Assembly: GCA_017941355.1 (NCBI GenBank)
Contig: JAGAWN010000016.1
Location: 1 to 53,750 of the forward strand
Origin: Ruminiclostridium sp.
GTDB taxonomy: Bacteria; Bacillota; Clostridia; Oscillospirales; Ruminococcaceae
Reading direction: 5' to 3'
Length of the DNA stretch: 53,750 nt
Shown: piece by piece, positions 15,362 through 24,588 of the stretch
Numbering within the stretch: the first letter of the stretch is position 1
Layout of the letters: the number at the start of each line of letters is the position of its first letter
Made by a program: the position numbers and the translations under genes
The notes under the pieces: model-generated
Database searches by the model: none
Seen by the model: the letters and a program-made list of their open reading frames with translations, nothing else
What the model was told of the DNA's origin: nothing

Positions 15362-17545
15362 CTACTCATTGGTGACGAGTTCTGTGTAAACGCCGCCGAG
15401 TGCCATCAGTTCATCATGCGTTCCGCGTTCGGCAACTTTTCCGTGATCGAGTACGATTATCTCGTCGCAGTCGCGTATCGTTGACAGCCTGTGAGCAATT
15501 ACGATGCAGGTGATGCCCCGGTCAACGATAGACTTCACGACATCGTACTCCGTCTTTGCGTCCAGCGCGGAAGTCGCTTCGTCGAGAATAATAATCGACG
15601 GATCCTGCGCAAGCACGCGGGCTATCTCAAGTCTCTGCCTCTGACCGCCCGAAAGATCACGCCCCCCGGAGGTGAGCCGGTACCTGTAGCCGCCTTCGCG
15701 CTGTATTATATCCTCGTGTATCTGTGCGTCGCGCGCCGCGAGTATCATTTCAAAGTCCTTTATGGACTCGTCCCACATTTTGATGTTGTTGGCGATCGTG
15801 TCCTCAAAAAGCGTGATATCCTGATCCACTACCGCCACCGATCCGGTCATTACCGCACGGGGGTATTCGCTGCGCGGTTTCCCGTCAAACAGTATCTCGC
15901 CCTCCCACGGATCGTAAAGCCCCGAGATAAGCTTTGAAAGCGTGGATTTGCCGCAGCCGGAGGCTCCCACGAACGCCACCCTGCTTCCGGGCTTCATCTT
16001 CATCGAGAAGTTCTCGATCAATGCCTCGCCAAGCTTTGAGTAGCCGAAGGTCACATTCTTCAGTTCAACGTTTCCGCGCAGCTTTTCTTTCGGTGCATTC
16101 TCCGCGCTCTCATTGCCGACGACATTACTGTCCGACGGGTATTCCATAACGTCCTCGACGCGCTCCATCTGAGTACGCATCTCCTGTATCGTCTGACCCG
16201 CGCTCACAAGCGTCATCGCCGGAGACATGAACGAACTTAAAAACCCCTGGAACATCTGGAGGATACCCAGCGTGAACTCGCCCTCCATTACGAACCAGAT
16301 GCCTATAACAAGCACCGCGTACCCCGCAAGCGTGCTGAAAAACATCGGTATCATTCCGATGATCTCGTTCGTTTTCGAGGCTTTGACCGCCTGCGAATTA
16401 ACGGAAGCCTGATATCCCGCCCACTTGCGGAAAAAGCCGTTTTCCGCGCCGCTCGCCTTTATGGTCTCCACCATTTCGATGCCGGAAACGGTAGTCGAGG
16501 AAAGCTTGGCGCTGTCACGCTGCATGACGCGGGTAATGTTTATGCGCTTCGCGGAGATGATACGCGACATCACGATGTTGAGCAGCAGCGTACCTAACCC
16601 GATCGCGGTCAGTATGATGCTCCTCTGAAGCATAAGCACAAGATAGAACACCATCATGATCGTGTTCAGCGCGAGAGGTGCGACAGTATTCACAACAGTC
16701 TCCGCAATGGATTCATTCGTTGCGCGGCGCTGCTGGATATCTCCCGCCATTCGCTGAGAGAAGAACTCCATCGGCATACGCAGGACTTTCCACATATATG
16801 AGGTGCTGCCGATAACAGCCATTTTACCGCTGATCTTCAGCGAGTATATCGTCTGCACCCACGAAACCGTCAGCTGCAGAACGGCAAGTCCGATCATTAT
16901 CCAGATGAACGGCATGAGCCAGTCCCGGTTCACTCCGGTCAGCAGCCTGTCCATAAAGACCTGCGACATTATCGGGTTGATTATGCCGAAAAGGTACGCG
17001 ATCACCGTTGTGAGCATAACGAACGCTACCGCGGCGCCCGCACCGGCAAGACGCTTCTTCGCAAATCCCAGAGTGCTTTTTCTCTTTCCGCCGGGCTTGA
17101 AATCGGGACCCGGAACAGGCACTACCGTGACACCGGTGAAGGATCTGTCGAACTCCTCCTGCGAGACCTTCACAAAGCCGCGCGCGGGATCGTTTATGTA
17201 AGCGTACTTGCCCTTGAATCCGCAGAGTACGACGAAATGATTGAAGTTCCAGTGTATTATGCAGGGGAACTGACAGTTCCTGCGTATCGACTCCGCGCTC
17301 TTGCGGAAGCCCTTTACATTGAAGCCGTAACTCCGGGCTGCAAGATAGATACTCTTCGCGTTGGAACCGTCGCGGGAAATGCCGCAGTCGGCGCGCACCT
17401 GCTCCAGCGGCACCCATTTGCCGTAGTACGCCATAAGCATGGCAAGCGAAGCCGCGCCGCATTCCAGCGCTTCAAGCTGCATTATCACCGGCACCCTGAC
17501 CGTGCCTTTTGTTATTGTTGATTTTATCTTTTTTTCACTCATCAT
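15362..17545 (-). CDS. C39 peptidase-ABC exporter (NHLP-type peptidase/permease/ATPase)
   Basis: Bifunctional peptide exporter of 727 residues. The N-terminal C39 peptidase is complete: catalytic Cys in LECGAASL (about residue 28), His in HWNFNHFVV and Asp in INDPARG. A six-helix membrane domain and ATPase follow (GASGCGKST, DLSGGQRQR, IIILDEATSALDAK). C39 domains cut double-glycine-type leaders during export, so a precursor peptide should exist, but none is visible nearby. The frame is open to a GTG at 17608; I place the start at ATG 17545 (another ATG follows at 17542) because the added N-terminus is not family-like. The ribosome site is weak. Part of the phosphatase-exporter cluster. Confidence 0.9.
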   Translation of the reverse strand: MMSEKKIKSTITKGTVRVPVIMQLEALECGAASLAMLMAYYGKWVPLEQVRADCGISRDGSNAKSIYLAARSYGFNVKGFRKSAESIRRNCQFPCIIHWNFNHFVVLCGFKGKYAYINDPARGFVKVSQEEFDRSFTGVTVVPVPGPDFKPGGKRKSTLGFAKKRLAGAGAAVAFVMLTTVIAYLFGIINPIMSQVFMDRLLTGVNRDWLMPFIWIMIGLAVLQLTVSWVQTIYSLKISGKMAVIGSTSYMWKVLRMPMEFFSQRMAGDIQQRRATNESIAETVVNTVAPLALNTIMMVFYLVLMLQRSIILTAIGLGTLLLNIVMSRIISAKRINITRVMQRDSAKLSSTTVSGIEMVETIKASGAENGFFRKWAGYQASVNSQAVKASKTNEIIGMIPMFFSTLAGYAVLVIGIWFVMEGEFTLGILQMFQGFLSSFMSPAMTLVSAGQTIQEMRTQMERVEDVMEYPSDSNVVGNESAENAPKEKLRGNVELKNVTFGYSKLGEALIENFSMKMKPGSRVAFVGASGCGKSTLSKLISGLYDPWEGEILFDGKPRSEYPRAVMTGSVAVVDQDITLFEDTIANNIKMWDESIKDFEMILAARDAQIHEDIIQREGGYRYRLTSGGRDLSGGQRQRLEIARVLAQDPSIIILDEATSALDAKTEYDVVKSIVDRGITCIVIAHRLSTIRDCDEIIVLDHGKVAERGTHDELMALGGVYTELVTNE

Positions 17546-17617
17546 GTTCCGATTCTTTCTGAAACAGTTTCCCGTCACGGTAACGCTATGTGACGGCTGG
17601 CACCGCACGAAGCCGCT

Positions 17618-18040
17618 TTATCTGAATAAAAACGCGATCGGGGACAGGGACTCCACGACTACCTTTGACTCATAGTATCCGTCGGCAAGAGGTACCGGTA
17701 CGGATCCCACAGTCCTGTCAAACTCGTCCGTTATCACCGCCGCTATCTCGTATTCCTGCGAGCCTATGCGAACGGGCATATTCGCGGAGAGAGGATAAGG
17801 AGTCGCTTCGGTAAGATAAATATACGCTTCGCCGTTTTTTACTTCTGCCATTGCCTTGACCGCAGTCTCGATCTGTCCCACCGAAGCCCACGCGATAAAC
17901 CCCGCAAGCAGAGTTATCACCGCCGCGAGCAGCACCCATATCCCGGGATTCGTGACTTTAAGGTAGTCGTTGAGCTGCTCCGGCGAGTTTATCCTGTCAA
18001 GAGCCTGCTGATTGAATATTTTTCCTTTTTTCTCTTCCAT
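17618..18040 (-). CDS. Short NHLP-type secretion (membrane-fusion) protein
   Basis: A 140-residue protein. The N-terminal cytoplasmic stretch (IFNQQALDRINSPEQLNDYLKVTNPGIW) closely resembles the start of NHLM/NHLP HlyD-like secretion proteins. One membrane helix follows (VLLAAVITLLAGFIAWASVG) and then about 85 extracytoplasmic residues rich in beta strand. Full-length family members are two to three times longer and include a coiled-coil hairpin, which is missing here, so this is either a minimal adaptor or a shortened one. A good site, AAAGG, precedes the ATG. It lies just ahead of the C39 exporter gene and 55 bases after the first phosphatase gene. Confidence 0.8.
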   Translation of the reverse strand: MEEKKGKIFNQQALDRINSPEQLNDYLKVTNPGIWVLLAAVITLLAGFIAWASVGQIETAVKAMAEVKNGEAYIYLTEATPYPLSANMPVRIGSQEYEIAAVITDEFDRTVGSVPVPLADGYYESKVVVESLSPIAFLFR

Positions 18041-18095
18041 ATCCGTACCTTTCTGTTGATCTCAGCTGATCGCGTGTTCCCCGGACATACGGTAT

Positions 18096-19889
18096 TCATT
18101 CTTCAGTTTTACCGTTGTATTTAAGGCAGAGCATCGTCAGATCGTCAAACTGCGGAGCCGTACCGACAAACTCCCCGACAGCAGATGTCATATTGCCGAG
18201 CAGCTTTTCCGGCAAAGCGTCCGGTTCCCTGTTCAGAACCTCCAGCATACGCTCGGTGCCGAAGAGTTCATTGCCGGAGTCCGTGGCTTCCGCGGCTCCG
18301 TCGGTGTACACGAATACCGCGCCTCCCGGTTCAAGGTCAAACCCGTACTCCGTGTACTTCTTTTTCTTCATCGCGCCGAGAACGAAACCGTGCTTGTCTT
18401 TCAGCATCTCAAACTTCCCGTCCGGCTTTCTTATCATGGGGTACTCATGTCCCCCGTTCGCCGCCGTGACATGACCCGTCACGATATCCAGCACCGCGAA
18501 CCACACCGTGACAAACATCTTGTTCCTGTTGTTCTCGCAGACAACGGCGTTCGTCCTGTTCAGCACCTCCGCAGGCGGCAGTCCCATCATGGCGTAGTTC
18601 TTCACCAGCATCTTCGACATCATCATAAACAGCGCGGCAGGTACGCCCTTGCCGGAAACGTCGGCTATGACAAGACCGAGATGCGTGCTGTCCACAAAAA
18701 AGAAGTCGTAGAAATCCCCGCCGACTTCCTTTGCGGGATCCATTGAAGCAAAGAGCGAGAATTCCGGCATATCCGGGAACTCCGCAGGCAGCACATCATT
18801 CTGTATCCGCGCCGCGAGGTCAAGTTCAGCCGCGACTCTCTCCCTCTCCGCGGTCAGCCGCAGATTCTCCTTGTTATAACGCTCGATCTCGATTATAAGA
18901 TCGGATACACTGTCGGCAAGTCTGCCTATTTCGTTTCTTTCGGATATCGCCGTCAGTTTCTTTACGGTGTAAGCGCTGTTCTTATCCTCGATGTATCTCC
19001 GCACTCCGGCAGTCACCCGCACTGTGGGTCTTACCGCCTTGAAGTAGATAAACACCGCCAGCAGCAGATTGGTTGCAAGCAGCCCGATAATGCCCGGCAC
19101 TATCATATTTTTCAGATTGACATTGAGTATCTCCTCAAATGATGACCAGTTGTATTCACAGCACAGCACATACCGCACCTGCCCGCCGGCAGGAACGGGA
19201 ATCACAGCAACGAATTTAAGGATATTCTTCCCCGGATCCTCATATTCCCGGAACAGGATATCGCTGTCACCGTCATCGTATCCGCCGAGTATCATCGTAT
19301 CTATCACTGTATAGGAGCTGTCACCGGGAACTGCCGTCCCCAGCTTGTGAATACCCGTTTCGTCGGTATCGGGACTGCACTCAAAAAGCACACGGATATC
19401 CCCGCTGTCCTTTCTGCGCAGTCCGTCATAATCACGGATATCGTAGCAGTACACGCTCTCCATAGCGTCTTGTCCGCGCTTTTCGTCAAAGAACGCGGTC
19501 AGATTGACGTACACGGCTCTCAGGAATGCCAGCTTTTCCTTTTCGCTCCATGCTTCTACCGCCGTCAGATCTATCGTGCGGGCAAACTCGGAGTACATCA
19601 GTTCAAACTCGTAATCCGACTGCATCGTCAAAAGTTCCTCATCGTCGGTGACCGCGGTGACGGCTTCCGGATCTTTCAGCCACTCGTCAAACACCCACAG
19701 CGTAATATCCGGATCCATGAAAAGATCCCTGTATTCGCCTGCTTCATTTGAGATCTTTCTGATGTTTGATTCTATGTACATATTCCTGGTCCCGACAATA
19801 ACGATAGAACCGATAAGCGCGAGCGTGACCAGCAGCATCAGCGTTACCGCCGCACTGACCTGTAAAGCAAGTTTTTTTCTCTTCTTCAT
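18096..19889 (-). CDS. Membrane-bound SpoIIE/PP2C-type serine phosphatase with HAMP domain (exporter cluster, first copy)
   Basis: A 597-residue sensor phosphatase with the same plan as the 11204-12988 protein: membrane helix near residues 8-30, an extracytoplasmic region of about 230 residues, membrane helix 2, HAMP, coiled coil, then PP2C with GGDFYD, ADVSGKG, NGGHEYP and TDGAAE. The open frame continues to a TTG at 19970, but that would run into repeat DNA. ATG 19889 gives the N-terminus MKKRKKLALQVSA, which aligns with the paralogue start, and has GGGTGAGG upstream. First gene of the exporter cluster. The two copies differ most in the sensor region, so they may read different signals. Confidence 0.9.
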   Translation of the reverse strand: MKKRKKLALQVSAAVTLMLLVTLALIGSIVIVGTRNMYIESNIRKISNEAGEYRDLFMDPDITLWVFDEWLKDPEAVTAVTDDEELLTMQSDYEFELMYSEFARTIDLTAVEAWSEKEKLAFLRAVYVNLTAFFDEKRGQDAMESVYCYDIRDYDGLRRKDSGDIRVLFECSPDTDETGIHKLGTAVPGDSSYTVIDTMILGGYDDGDSDILFREYEDPGKNILKFVAVIPVPAGGQVRYVLCCEYNWSSFEEILNVNLKNMIVPGIIGLLATNLLLAVFIYFKAVRPTVRVTAGVRRYIEDKNSAYTVKKLTAISERNEIGRLADSVSDLIIEIERYNKENLRLTAERERVAAELDLAARIQNDVLPAEFPDMPEFSLFASMDPAKEVGGDFYDFFFVDSTHLGLVIADVSGKGVPAALFMMMSKMLVKNYAMMGLPPAEVLNRTNAVVCENNRNKMFVTVWFAVLDIVTGHVTAANGGHEYPMIRKPDGKFEMLKDKHGFVLGAMKKKKYTEYGFDLEPGGAVFVYTDGAAEATDSGNELFGTERMLEVLNREPDALPEKLLGNMTSAVGEFVGTAPQFDDLTMLCLKYNGKTEE

Positions 19890-20215
19890 ACCCTCACCCG
19901 TAGGGATATTTTCCGTAAACGTATCACTTTCAGAGGTTCCTTTTATTAATGTCTGCTCATCAGCCAACAAATTGCTTCATAGCGCAGCTTGAAGCAATTT
20001 GTTCGTCCGAAGGACGAAATGAGCTTGACATCAAGGAATGTGTCCGTTGTTTAAATGCACCGCAGGCGCATTTAAACAACATCTGAAAATCTGTTTTGCA
20101 GATTTTCAGCCAATAACTGCCAAAAGGCAGTTATTGAGGACACATTATTATATCATTATGCGGCATAAATGTCAAACCGGAACCGAATACAGGCTGTCGT
20201 TCCGGACAGTACCGG
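19890..20215. other. 326-base intergenic region holding repeat family 1, copy 1
   Basis: Between the exporter-cluster phosphatase start and the phosphoesterase end. Most of it is the multi-hairpin repeat described at 19967-20146. I found no clear -35/-10 pair for the exporter cluster within it and no small gene with a ribosome site. Confidence 0.6.
19967..20146 (+). repeat. Multi-hairpin intergenic repeat, family 1, copy 1
   Basis: Five consecutive perfect stems: 19967-19979 with 19990-20002; TTCGTCC-GAA-GGACGAA (20002-20018); 20046-20058 with 20068-20080 (13 bp); 20083-20093 with 20099-20109 (11 bp); 20111-20121 with 20126-20136 (11 bp, loop AAAA). The last three are bounded by terminal inverted repeats AATGTGTCC (20037-20045) and GGACACATT (20138-20146). 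The linker ATGAGCTTGACATCAAGG lies between stem 2 and the left boundary. Related copies: 37548-37714 and 53640-53749. Confidence 0.85.
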
Positions 20216-20791
20216 TCATATTACGGATATTCCCTTTTCGGGGCAGTATTCCATATAGCAGTCTCCCGACAGCGTTTTCCAGTAAAACGTGCCGTTCTCC
20301 AGCACCATATACCCGTGTTCCGAGCCGTTCTTCGGCAGCGACACCGAGCCGGGGTTGCAGTAAATGAACCCGTCATGTTCCTCGCACGCGGGAATGTGTG
20401 TGTGTCCGTGCAGCAGGATATCGCCCCTGTGAAGCGGAGGCGGATCGCCGCAGTTGTGAATATGCCCGTGGGTAGCGAATATCAGCCGTTTCCCGCAGGC
20501 AAGCAGCGCGTAGTCCGCCATTACCGGGAACTCCAGCACCATCTGATCCACCTCGGCTTCGCAGTTTCCGCGTACACAGAGAATGTCGTTCTTTATCCCG
20601 TTCAGCATTTCTGTCACCGCTTTCGGCGAGTATTCCTCCGGAAGATCGTTGCGCGGACCGTGATACAGCAGATCACCGAGCAGCAGGAGTCTCTGCGCGC
20701 CCTCCCGCCCGTATGCTTCCAGCAGCTTCCGGCAATAGTACGCCGAGCCGTGGATATCCGATGCAATAACCCATTTTATTTCTTCGTTCAT
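20216..20791 (-). CDS. yfcE: YfcE-type metallophosphoesterase
   Basis: Cytoplasmic phosphodiesterase of 191 residues in the calcineurin-like superfamily. The metal-binding motifs are all present: SDIHG near residue 11, LGDLLYHGPRN (GDxx), RGNCE (GNCD/E), THGH and HGHTH. YfcE/YsnB proteins hydrolyse phosphodiester model substrates with Mn; the natural substrate is not settled. ATG 20791 has GGGTG upstream; a GTG at 20800 lies inside that site and is less likely. It is driven by its own consensus promoter at 20812-20840 and is divergent from the chemoreceptor gene. Confidence 0.9.
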   Translation of the reverse strand: MNEEIKWVIASDIHGSAYYCRKLLEAYGREGAQRLLLLGDLLYHGPRNDLPEEYSPKAVTEMLNGIKNDILCVRGNCEAEVDQMVLEFPVMADYALLACGKRLIFATHGHIHNCGDPPPLHRGDILLHGHTHIPACEEHDGFIYCNPGSVSLPKNGSEHGYMVLENGTFYWKTLSGDCYMEYCPEKGISVI

Positions 20792-20811
20792 TAAAATCAC
20801 CCTATTATATA

Positions 20812-20840
20812 AGTATAGCTTATTGACGCGGTTTTGTCAA
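20812..20840 (-). promoter_or_regulatory. Consensus promoter of the phosphoesterase gene
   Basis: Minus strand TTGACA (20835-20840), 17-bp spacer, TATACT (20812-20817). About 20 bases ahead of the coding start. Confidence 0.8.
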
Positions 20841-20958
20841 GAATTTCATATACGAAATCGTATCTGTGCCGGGGATACGGCGTACTGCATCGTCAAAATT
20901 AATCACATTATTGTAATATTGTACATTAATTAAATATCTCATTTGTAAATAATGTTAA

Positions 20959-20987
20959 TTGCGCAAATCTATATAATATGATATAAT
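20959..20987 (+). promoter_or_regulatory. Promoter of the chemoreceptor gene
   Basis: TTGCGC (20959-20964), 17-bp spacer, TATAAT (20982-20987) with extended TGA, in an AT-rich stretch. Further TATAAT-like words lie at 20972-20978, so the exact start is uncertain. Confidence 0.65.
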
Positions 20988-21037
20988 AACAGTAATATAA
21001 AAAATAATAATACTCACCGATTCCGGAGGTACATATC

Positions 21038-22987
21038 ATGCCCAAGAAACGAAAGGCCCTGAAACTCAGACTCACCCTGCTGTCTGCGATACCGGTGCTT
21101 GCCGCGTGTATCATACTTGTTGTTATCTACATAGTTGTCAGCTACCAGAGATATATGGCTATGTACAAGGACGAAGGACTTGCGCTTTCCAAAGCATACG
21201 CTTTATCAATAGAAAACACCATTGATTCACTTTCGCAGCAGTTTGACGTTGTTGACAAAAACACCGCCATAGTTGATGAAAGCATTTCCATTGACGACAG
21301 AAAAGCTATGCTCAAAGACGCTGCTTCCACCAGCACATTCAAAGACTTTTCTATCGCTTACAGCACCGGAAAGACCTACAGCGATACCGATATCTCCGCC
21401 CGCGAGTATTTCAAGCAGGCTATGGCAACGCAGGGTTCCTATGTGTCCAGTCCGGTAGTCCGTATGACCGATAACTCCATTACCATAATGATGGGTAAAT
21501 TCTTCACCGCAAACGGCGAGAATTACGTCGTTTACGGCGGACTTGCCGCCGACACGTTCTCAAAGCTTGTCCAGGAAGTCCACTACGAAGAAAACGGCAT
21601 CTCGTTCATTATGGACAAGGACGGTATCATCGTAGGAAGCAGCACGAACCTTGTCCCGCAGCTCACCGAGCTTAAAGGCGAACATACCCTCGGCAAGTCA
21701 ATGACGGACGCTGCTGCCGCGGTATTGAGCAGCAAAGAGGGCAACGTTGAGTTCACACTTGACGGAAAAGCGTATATAGCGGGATTTGCGCAGATAAGAA
21801 GCGCCGAGGGCTGGTATGTGGTAACAGCAACTCCCAAACAGCCCGTACTTGACAGCATAATGACTGCTGCGCTGATGATAATCGTAGTAGCTATACTCGC
21901 AACTATCCTCTCGGTCATCATCACAGGGATCCGCATAAAGAACATAGCAGGCCCCGTTGCAGCGACCGCAAAGCGTATACAGGAAATGGCTGCGGGCGAT
22001 ATCACAACACCCGCTCAGATCTACAGGACAAACGACGAAATAGAAACTATGTCGGAAGCTTCCGAAACGCTTATAAACAACATGAGCGGCATCGTCAGCG
22101 ATCTCAGCCGTGTGCTGACCGCGATATCCGAGGGCGATCTGACAGTCCGCACAAGCGTTGAATACCCCGGCGATTTTGTAGAGATCGAGAACGAGATCAA
22201 CAGTATTCTCTCCGCACTCAACGGTATCATGTCGGATGTCAATATGAGCAGTACGGAAGTTCTCAACGGCTCAAATCAGATGGCAGAGGGTTCACAGTCC
22301 CTCGCGGACGGCACTACCCGTCAGGCTTCCGCTATCGAGGAGATCTCCGCTACTATCGCGGAAGTATCCACACAGATCGCGAATACCGCCCAGAACGCGG
22401 CAGAAGCCGGAAACCTTTCAAAACGCACTCAGGACAGAGTAAACGAGCAGGATACCGAGATACAGAACATGGTTCAGGCGATGAACGAGATAAGCTCCAC
22501 ATCGCAGGAGATCGAGAAGATCATAAAGACTATCGAAGATATCGCGTTCCAGACAAATATCCTTGCGCTCAACGCGGCTGTTGAAGCAGCCCGTGCGGGC
22601 GACGCGGGCAAGGGATTCGCGGTTGTCGCGGACGAAGTACGCAACCTTGCGAGCAAGTCCGCAGAAGCCGCAAGCAGCACAACATCGCTTATCAATGCTT
22701 CGATCGAGGCTGTCGGCAAGGGCAGCAAGATAGCGCTTGCAACCGCGGAATCCATGAAAGAGGTCAAGGATATGTCGTCCCAGACCGCAGATCTTATTTC
22801 GCAGATCGCATCGGCAAGCGCAGAGCAGAACGAGTCTATCCGTCAGATCACTACCGGCGTAGAGCAGATCTCGCAGGTAATCCAGACAAACTCCGCTACT
22901 GCCGAAGAGACCGCCGCTTCCTGCGAGGAGCTTTCCGGTCAGTCCAAACTGCTTCAGCAGCAGGTGGCAAGGTTCAGGATCCGCTGA
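21038..22987 (+). CDS. Transmembrane methyl-accepting chemotaxis protein with Cache-type sensor
   Basis: A 649-residue chemoreceptor. Membrane helix 1 is at about residues 13-34, then a periplasm-facing double-Cache-like sensor to about residue 275, membrane helix 2 ([21 protein letters not shown]), HAMP, and the long cytoplasmic coiled coil with the highly conserved tip [18 protein letters not shown] near residue 508. Glutamine/glutamate-rich heptads flank the tip as methylation helices. ATG 21038 is preceded by GGAGGT. It is monocistronic, with a promoter at 20959 and a terminator at 23009. No other chemotaxis genes are in the window, so it presumably joins arrays encoded elsewhere. Ligand unknown. 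Confidence 0.95.
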   Translation: MPKKRKALKLRLTLLSAIPVLAACIILVVIYIVVSYQRYMAMYKDEGLALSKAYALSIENTIDSLSQQFDVVDKNTAIVDESISIDDRKAMLKDAASTSTFKDFSIAYSTGKTYSDTDISAREYFKQAMATQGSYVSSPVVRMTDNSITIMMGKFFTANGENYVVYGGLAADTFSKLVQEVHYEENGISFIMDKDGIIVGSSTNLVPQLTELKGEHTLGKSMTDAAAAVLSSKEGNVEFTLDGKAYIAGFAQIRSAEGWYVVTATPKQPVLDSIMTAALMIIVVAILATILSVIITGIRIKNIAGPVAATAKRIQEMAAGDITTPAQIYRTNDEIETMSEASETLINNMSGIVSDLSRVLTAISEGDLTVRTSVEYPGDFVEIENEINSILSALNGIMSDVNMSSTEVLNGSNQMAEGSQSLADGTTRQASAIEEISATIAEVSTQIANTAQNAAEAGNLSKRTQDRVNEQDTEIQNMVQAMNEISSTSQEIEKIIKTIEDIAFQTNILALNAAVEAARAGDAGKGFAVVADEVRNLASKSAEAASSTTSLINASIEAVGKGSKIALATAESMKEVKDMSSQTADLISQIASASAEQNESIRQITTGVEQISQVIQTNSATAEETAASCEELSGQSKLLQQQVARFRIR

Positions 22988-23008
22988 GTATCACGGGAAT
23001 ATACAGAA

Positions 23009-23046
23009 AGATCCGCAGTATGAGAATACTGCGGATCTCTTTTTTT
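23009..23046 (+). terminator. Terminator of the chemoreceptor gene
   Basis: A 12-bp perfect stem, 23009-23020 with 23027-23038, loop TGAGAA, followed by CT8. Confidence 0.92.
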
Positions 23047-23099
23047 ACGCCTGTTCATTACTGCTTTACCATGCACCGCTCCCCTCACCTTTCAGGAGA

Positions 23100-24359
23100 T
23101 CAGGAATTGCGGAGCTTCTCCGATACCTGCGCAATGACCTCCGCGTCGGAGGTTCTGCCGATACTGCACTTCTGCCGGTTGTAGAAACCGCCGGGTGTGT
23201 CCCACAGGACGGGTACGAAGCCGTGTGAAGTCAGCTTGTCAAGAACGATGCCGAGGCACTCGGAAGAATCTGTATGCTCCGCGTCGGAAGCAAAGTTCTC
23301 ACGCGGATAACGCGATGTCGTTTCACCGAGGAACACCGGTATTCCCTTTTCACCGAACGCCTTGTCGAGCAAAGCTATCTGACTGTCGGTGTAATCCAGC
23401 CATTTCTTCGAGCCTATCCGCTTTTCCCAGTACATCGAGTTGTCCACATAATGCACCGATACCATAAGGCGGTCGGGAACGCTGTCAGTCGGCATTGTGA
23501 ACTTATCGGAGGTGGTGTTGTCGATGTTCGTCCAGTAACCGGAAACTATCAGGACTCTCCCGGCGTTGTTCCCGCCTGTGGCTCTCACCGCGTCAACGAA
23601 AGTCTGATTAAGCGTGTTGGTCATAAGGTAAGCATCGCTTTTCGACTGAGCGGTAAGTTCCCCGGACGAGTTGAACCGATCGCCGCCGAGATACTCGTTG
23701 AATCCCTCAAACACGAGAGTTTCGGGATAATCCTTGAAATACCCGGCTATCTGCGTCCAGAGCGTTGTGAATATGCCGGTGCAGCTTTCGAGATCGTTCC
23801 TGCGTATCACAAACTCGTCAAAGTGGTGGATATTCACCACTGCGTACAGTCCGTCGTTCATGCAGTAATCCACGATCTCTTTCACGCGGGCGAGATACTC
23901 CGGCGCGATAGTCCAGCTGCCGTCGTTCTTCATCATATTGCCCCAGAACACGGGTATGCGGACGGTGCTGAATCCCGCGTCCCGTATGCCGTCGATCATC
24001 TCCTGCGTAGTGACGGGCGCTCCCCAGCAGGTCTCATAGTCTGACGGCGTGTTGCTGCCTACCTCGGGGATCCACTCATAAGAGATTTTCTCGCAGCCGT
24101 GAGCCTCATAAGCCTCCATAGTGTTGCCGAGGTTCAGTCCTACCCCCATTCCCGCCGCAGCTTCCGCGGCAGTGAGCGAAAACACTGTCCCGGCAGGCTC
24201 ATTCTCCGTTCCGGCAGCTTCATCGGCAGTATCCGGGGCAGTCTCCGCGGCAGCGGCGGTCGTTTCCGCTCTCTGCGATACGGCAGTGGCTCCTCCCGCA
24301 CATGAACCTGTAACGACAAGTGCGAAAGCAAGAAATACGGTTCTTAATAGTTTTTTCAT
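23100..24359 (-). CDS. GH5 family cellulase/endoglucanase, lipoprotein
   Basis: Cell-surface glycoside hydrolase of 419 residues. Signal peptide with lipobox VTGSC (Cys about residue 20), an Ala/Thr/Glu-rich linker to about residue 58, then a GH5 (beta/alpha)8 barrel: GLNLGNTMEA, STVRIPVFWG, VNIHHFDEF, proton donor Glu in FEGFNE, VSVHYVDN, and nucleophile Glu in VFLGETTS. Both catalytic Glu are present. No carbohydrate-binding or dockerin module is attached, so it is likely a membrane-anchored beta-glucanase acting on oligosaccharides near the cell rather than a cellulosome part. AAAGGAA precedes the ATG. It may be cotranscribed with the upstream prephenate dehydratase gene. Confidence 0.92.
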   Translation of the reverse strand: MKKLLRTVFLAFALVVTGSCAGGATAVSQRAETTAAAAETAPDTADEAAGTENEPAGTVFSLTAAEAAAGMGVGLNLGNTMEAYEAHGCEKISYEWIPEVGSNTPSDYETCWGAPVTTQEMIDGIRDAGFSTVRIPVFWGNMMKNDGSWTIAPEYLARVKEIVDYCMNDGLYAVVNIHHFDEFVIRRNDLESCTGIFTTLWTQIAGYFKDYPETLVFEGFNEYLGGDRFNSSGELTAQSKSDAYLMTNTLNQTFVDAVRATGGNNAGRVLIVSGYWTNIDNTTSDKFTMPTDSVPDRLMVSVHYVDNSMYWEKRIGSKKWLDYTDSQIALLDKAFGEKGIPVFLGETTSRYPRENFASDAEHTDSSECLGIVLDKLTSHGFVPVLWDTPGGFYNRQKCSIGRTSDAEVIAQVSEKLRNS

Positions 24360-24588
24360 ATTAATTCCTTTCCGGGACCGGTGCAGCGGTCTGACACCGG
24401 AGATCCAAGCGGATTGTCCGCGTATTGCATTATGGGTACTTTAAAACCGCTTTGAAAAGAGAAAAAAGACCGTTTGCAGTCATGGTTCCCGGGGCTGTCG
24501 TGCCTGTCTCATACGTTTATCGGCATAAGCCGCCTTTATCTGCCGTGTCCGTTGAGCAGCAGGCAGTCTTCCCTTTCATTCGCCGCGA

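Noticed and set aside
19890-19970. N-terminal extension of the exporter-cluster phosphatase to the TTG at 19970
   Set aside because: The extension has no family similarity, lacks a ribosome site and its first codons fall in repeat family 1; the paralogue starts at the matching Met.
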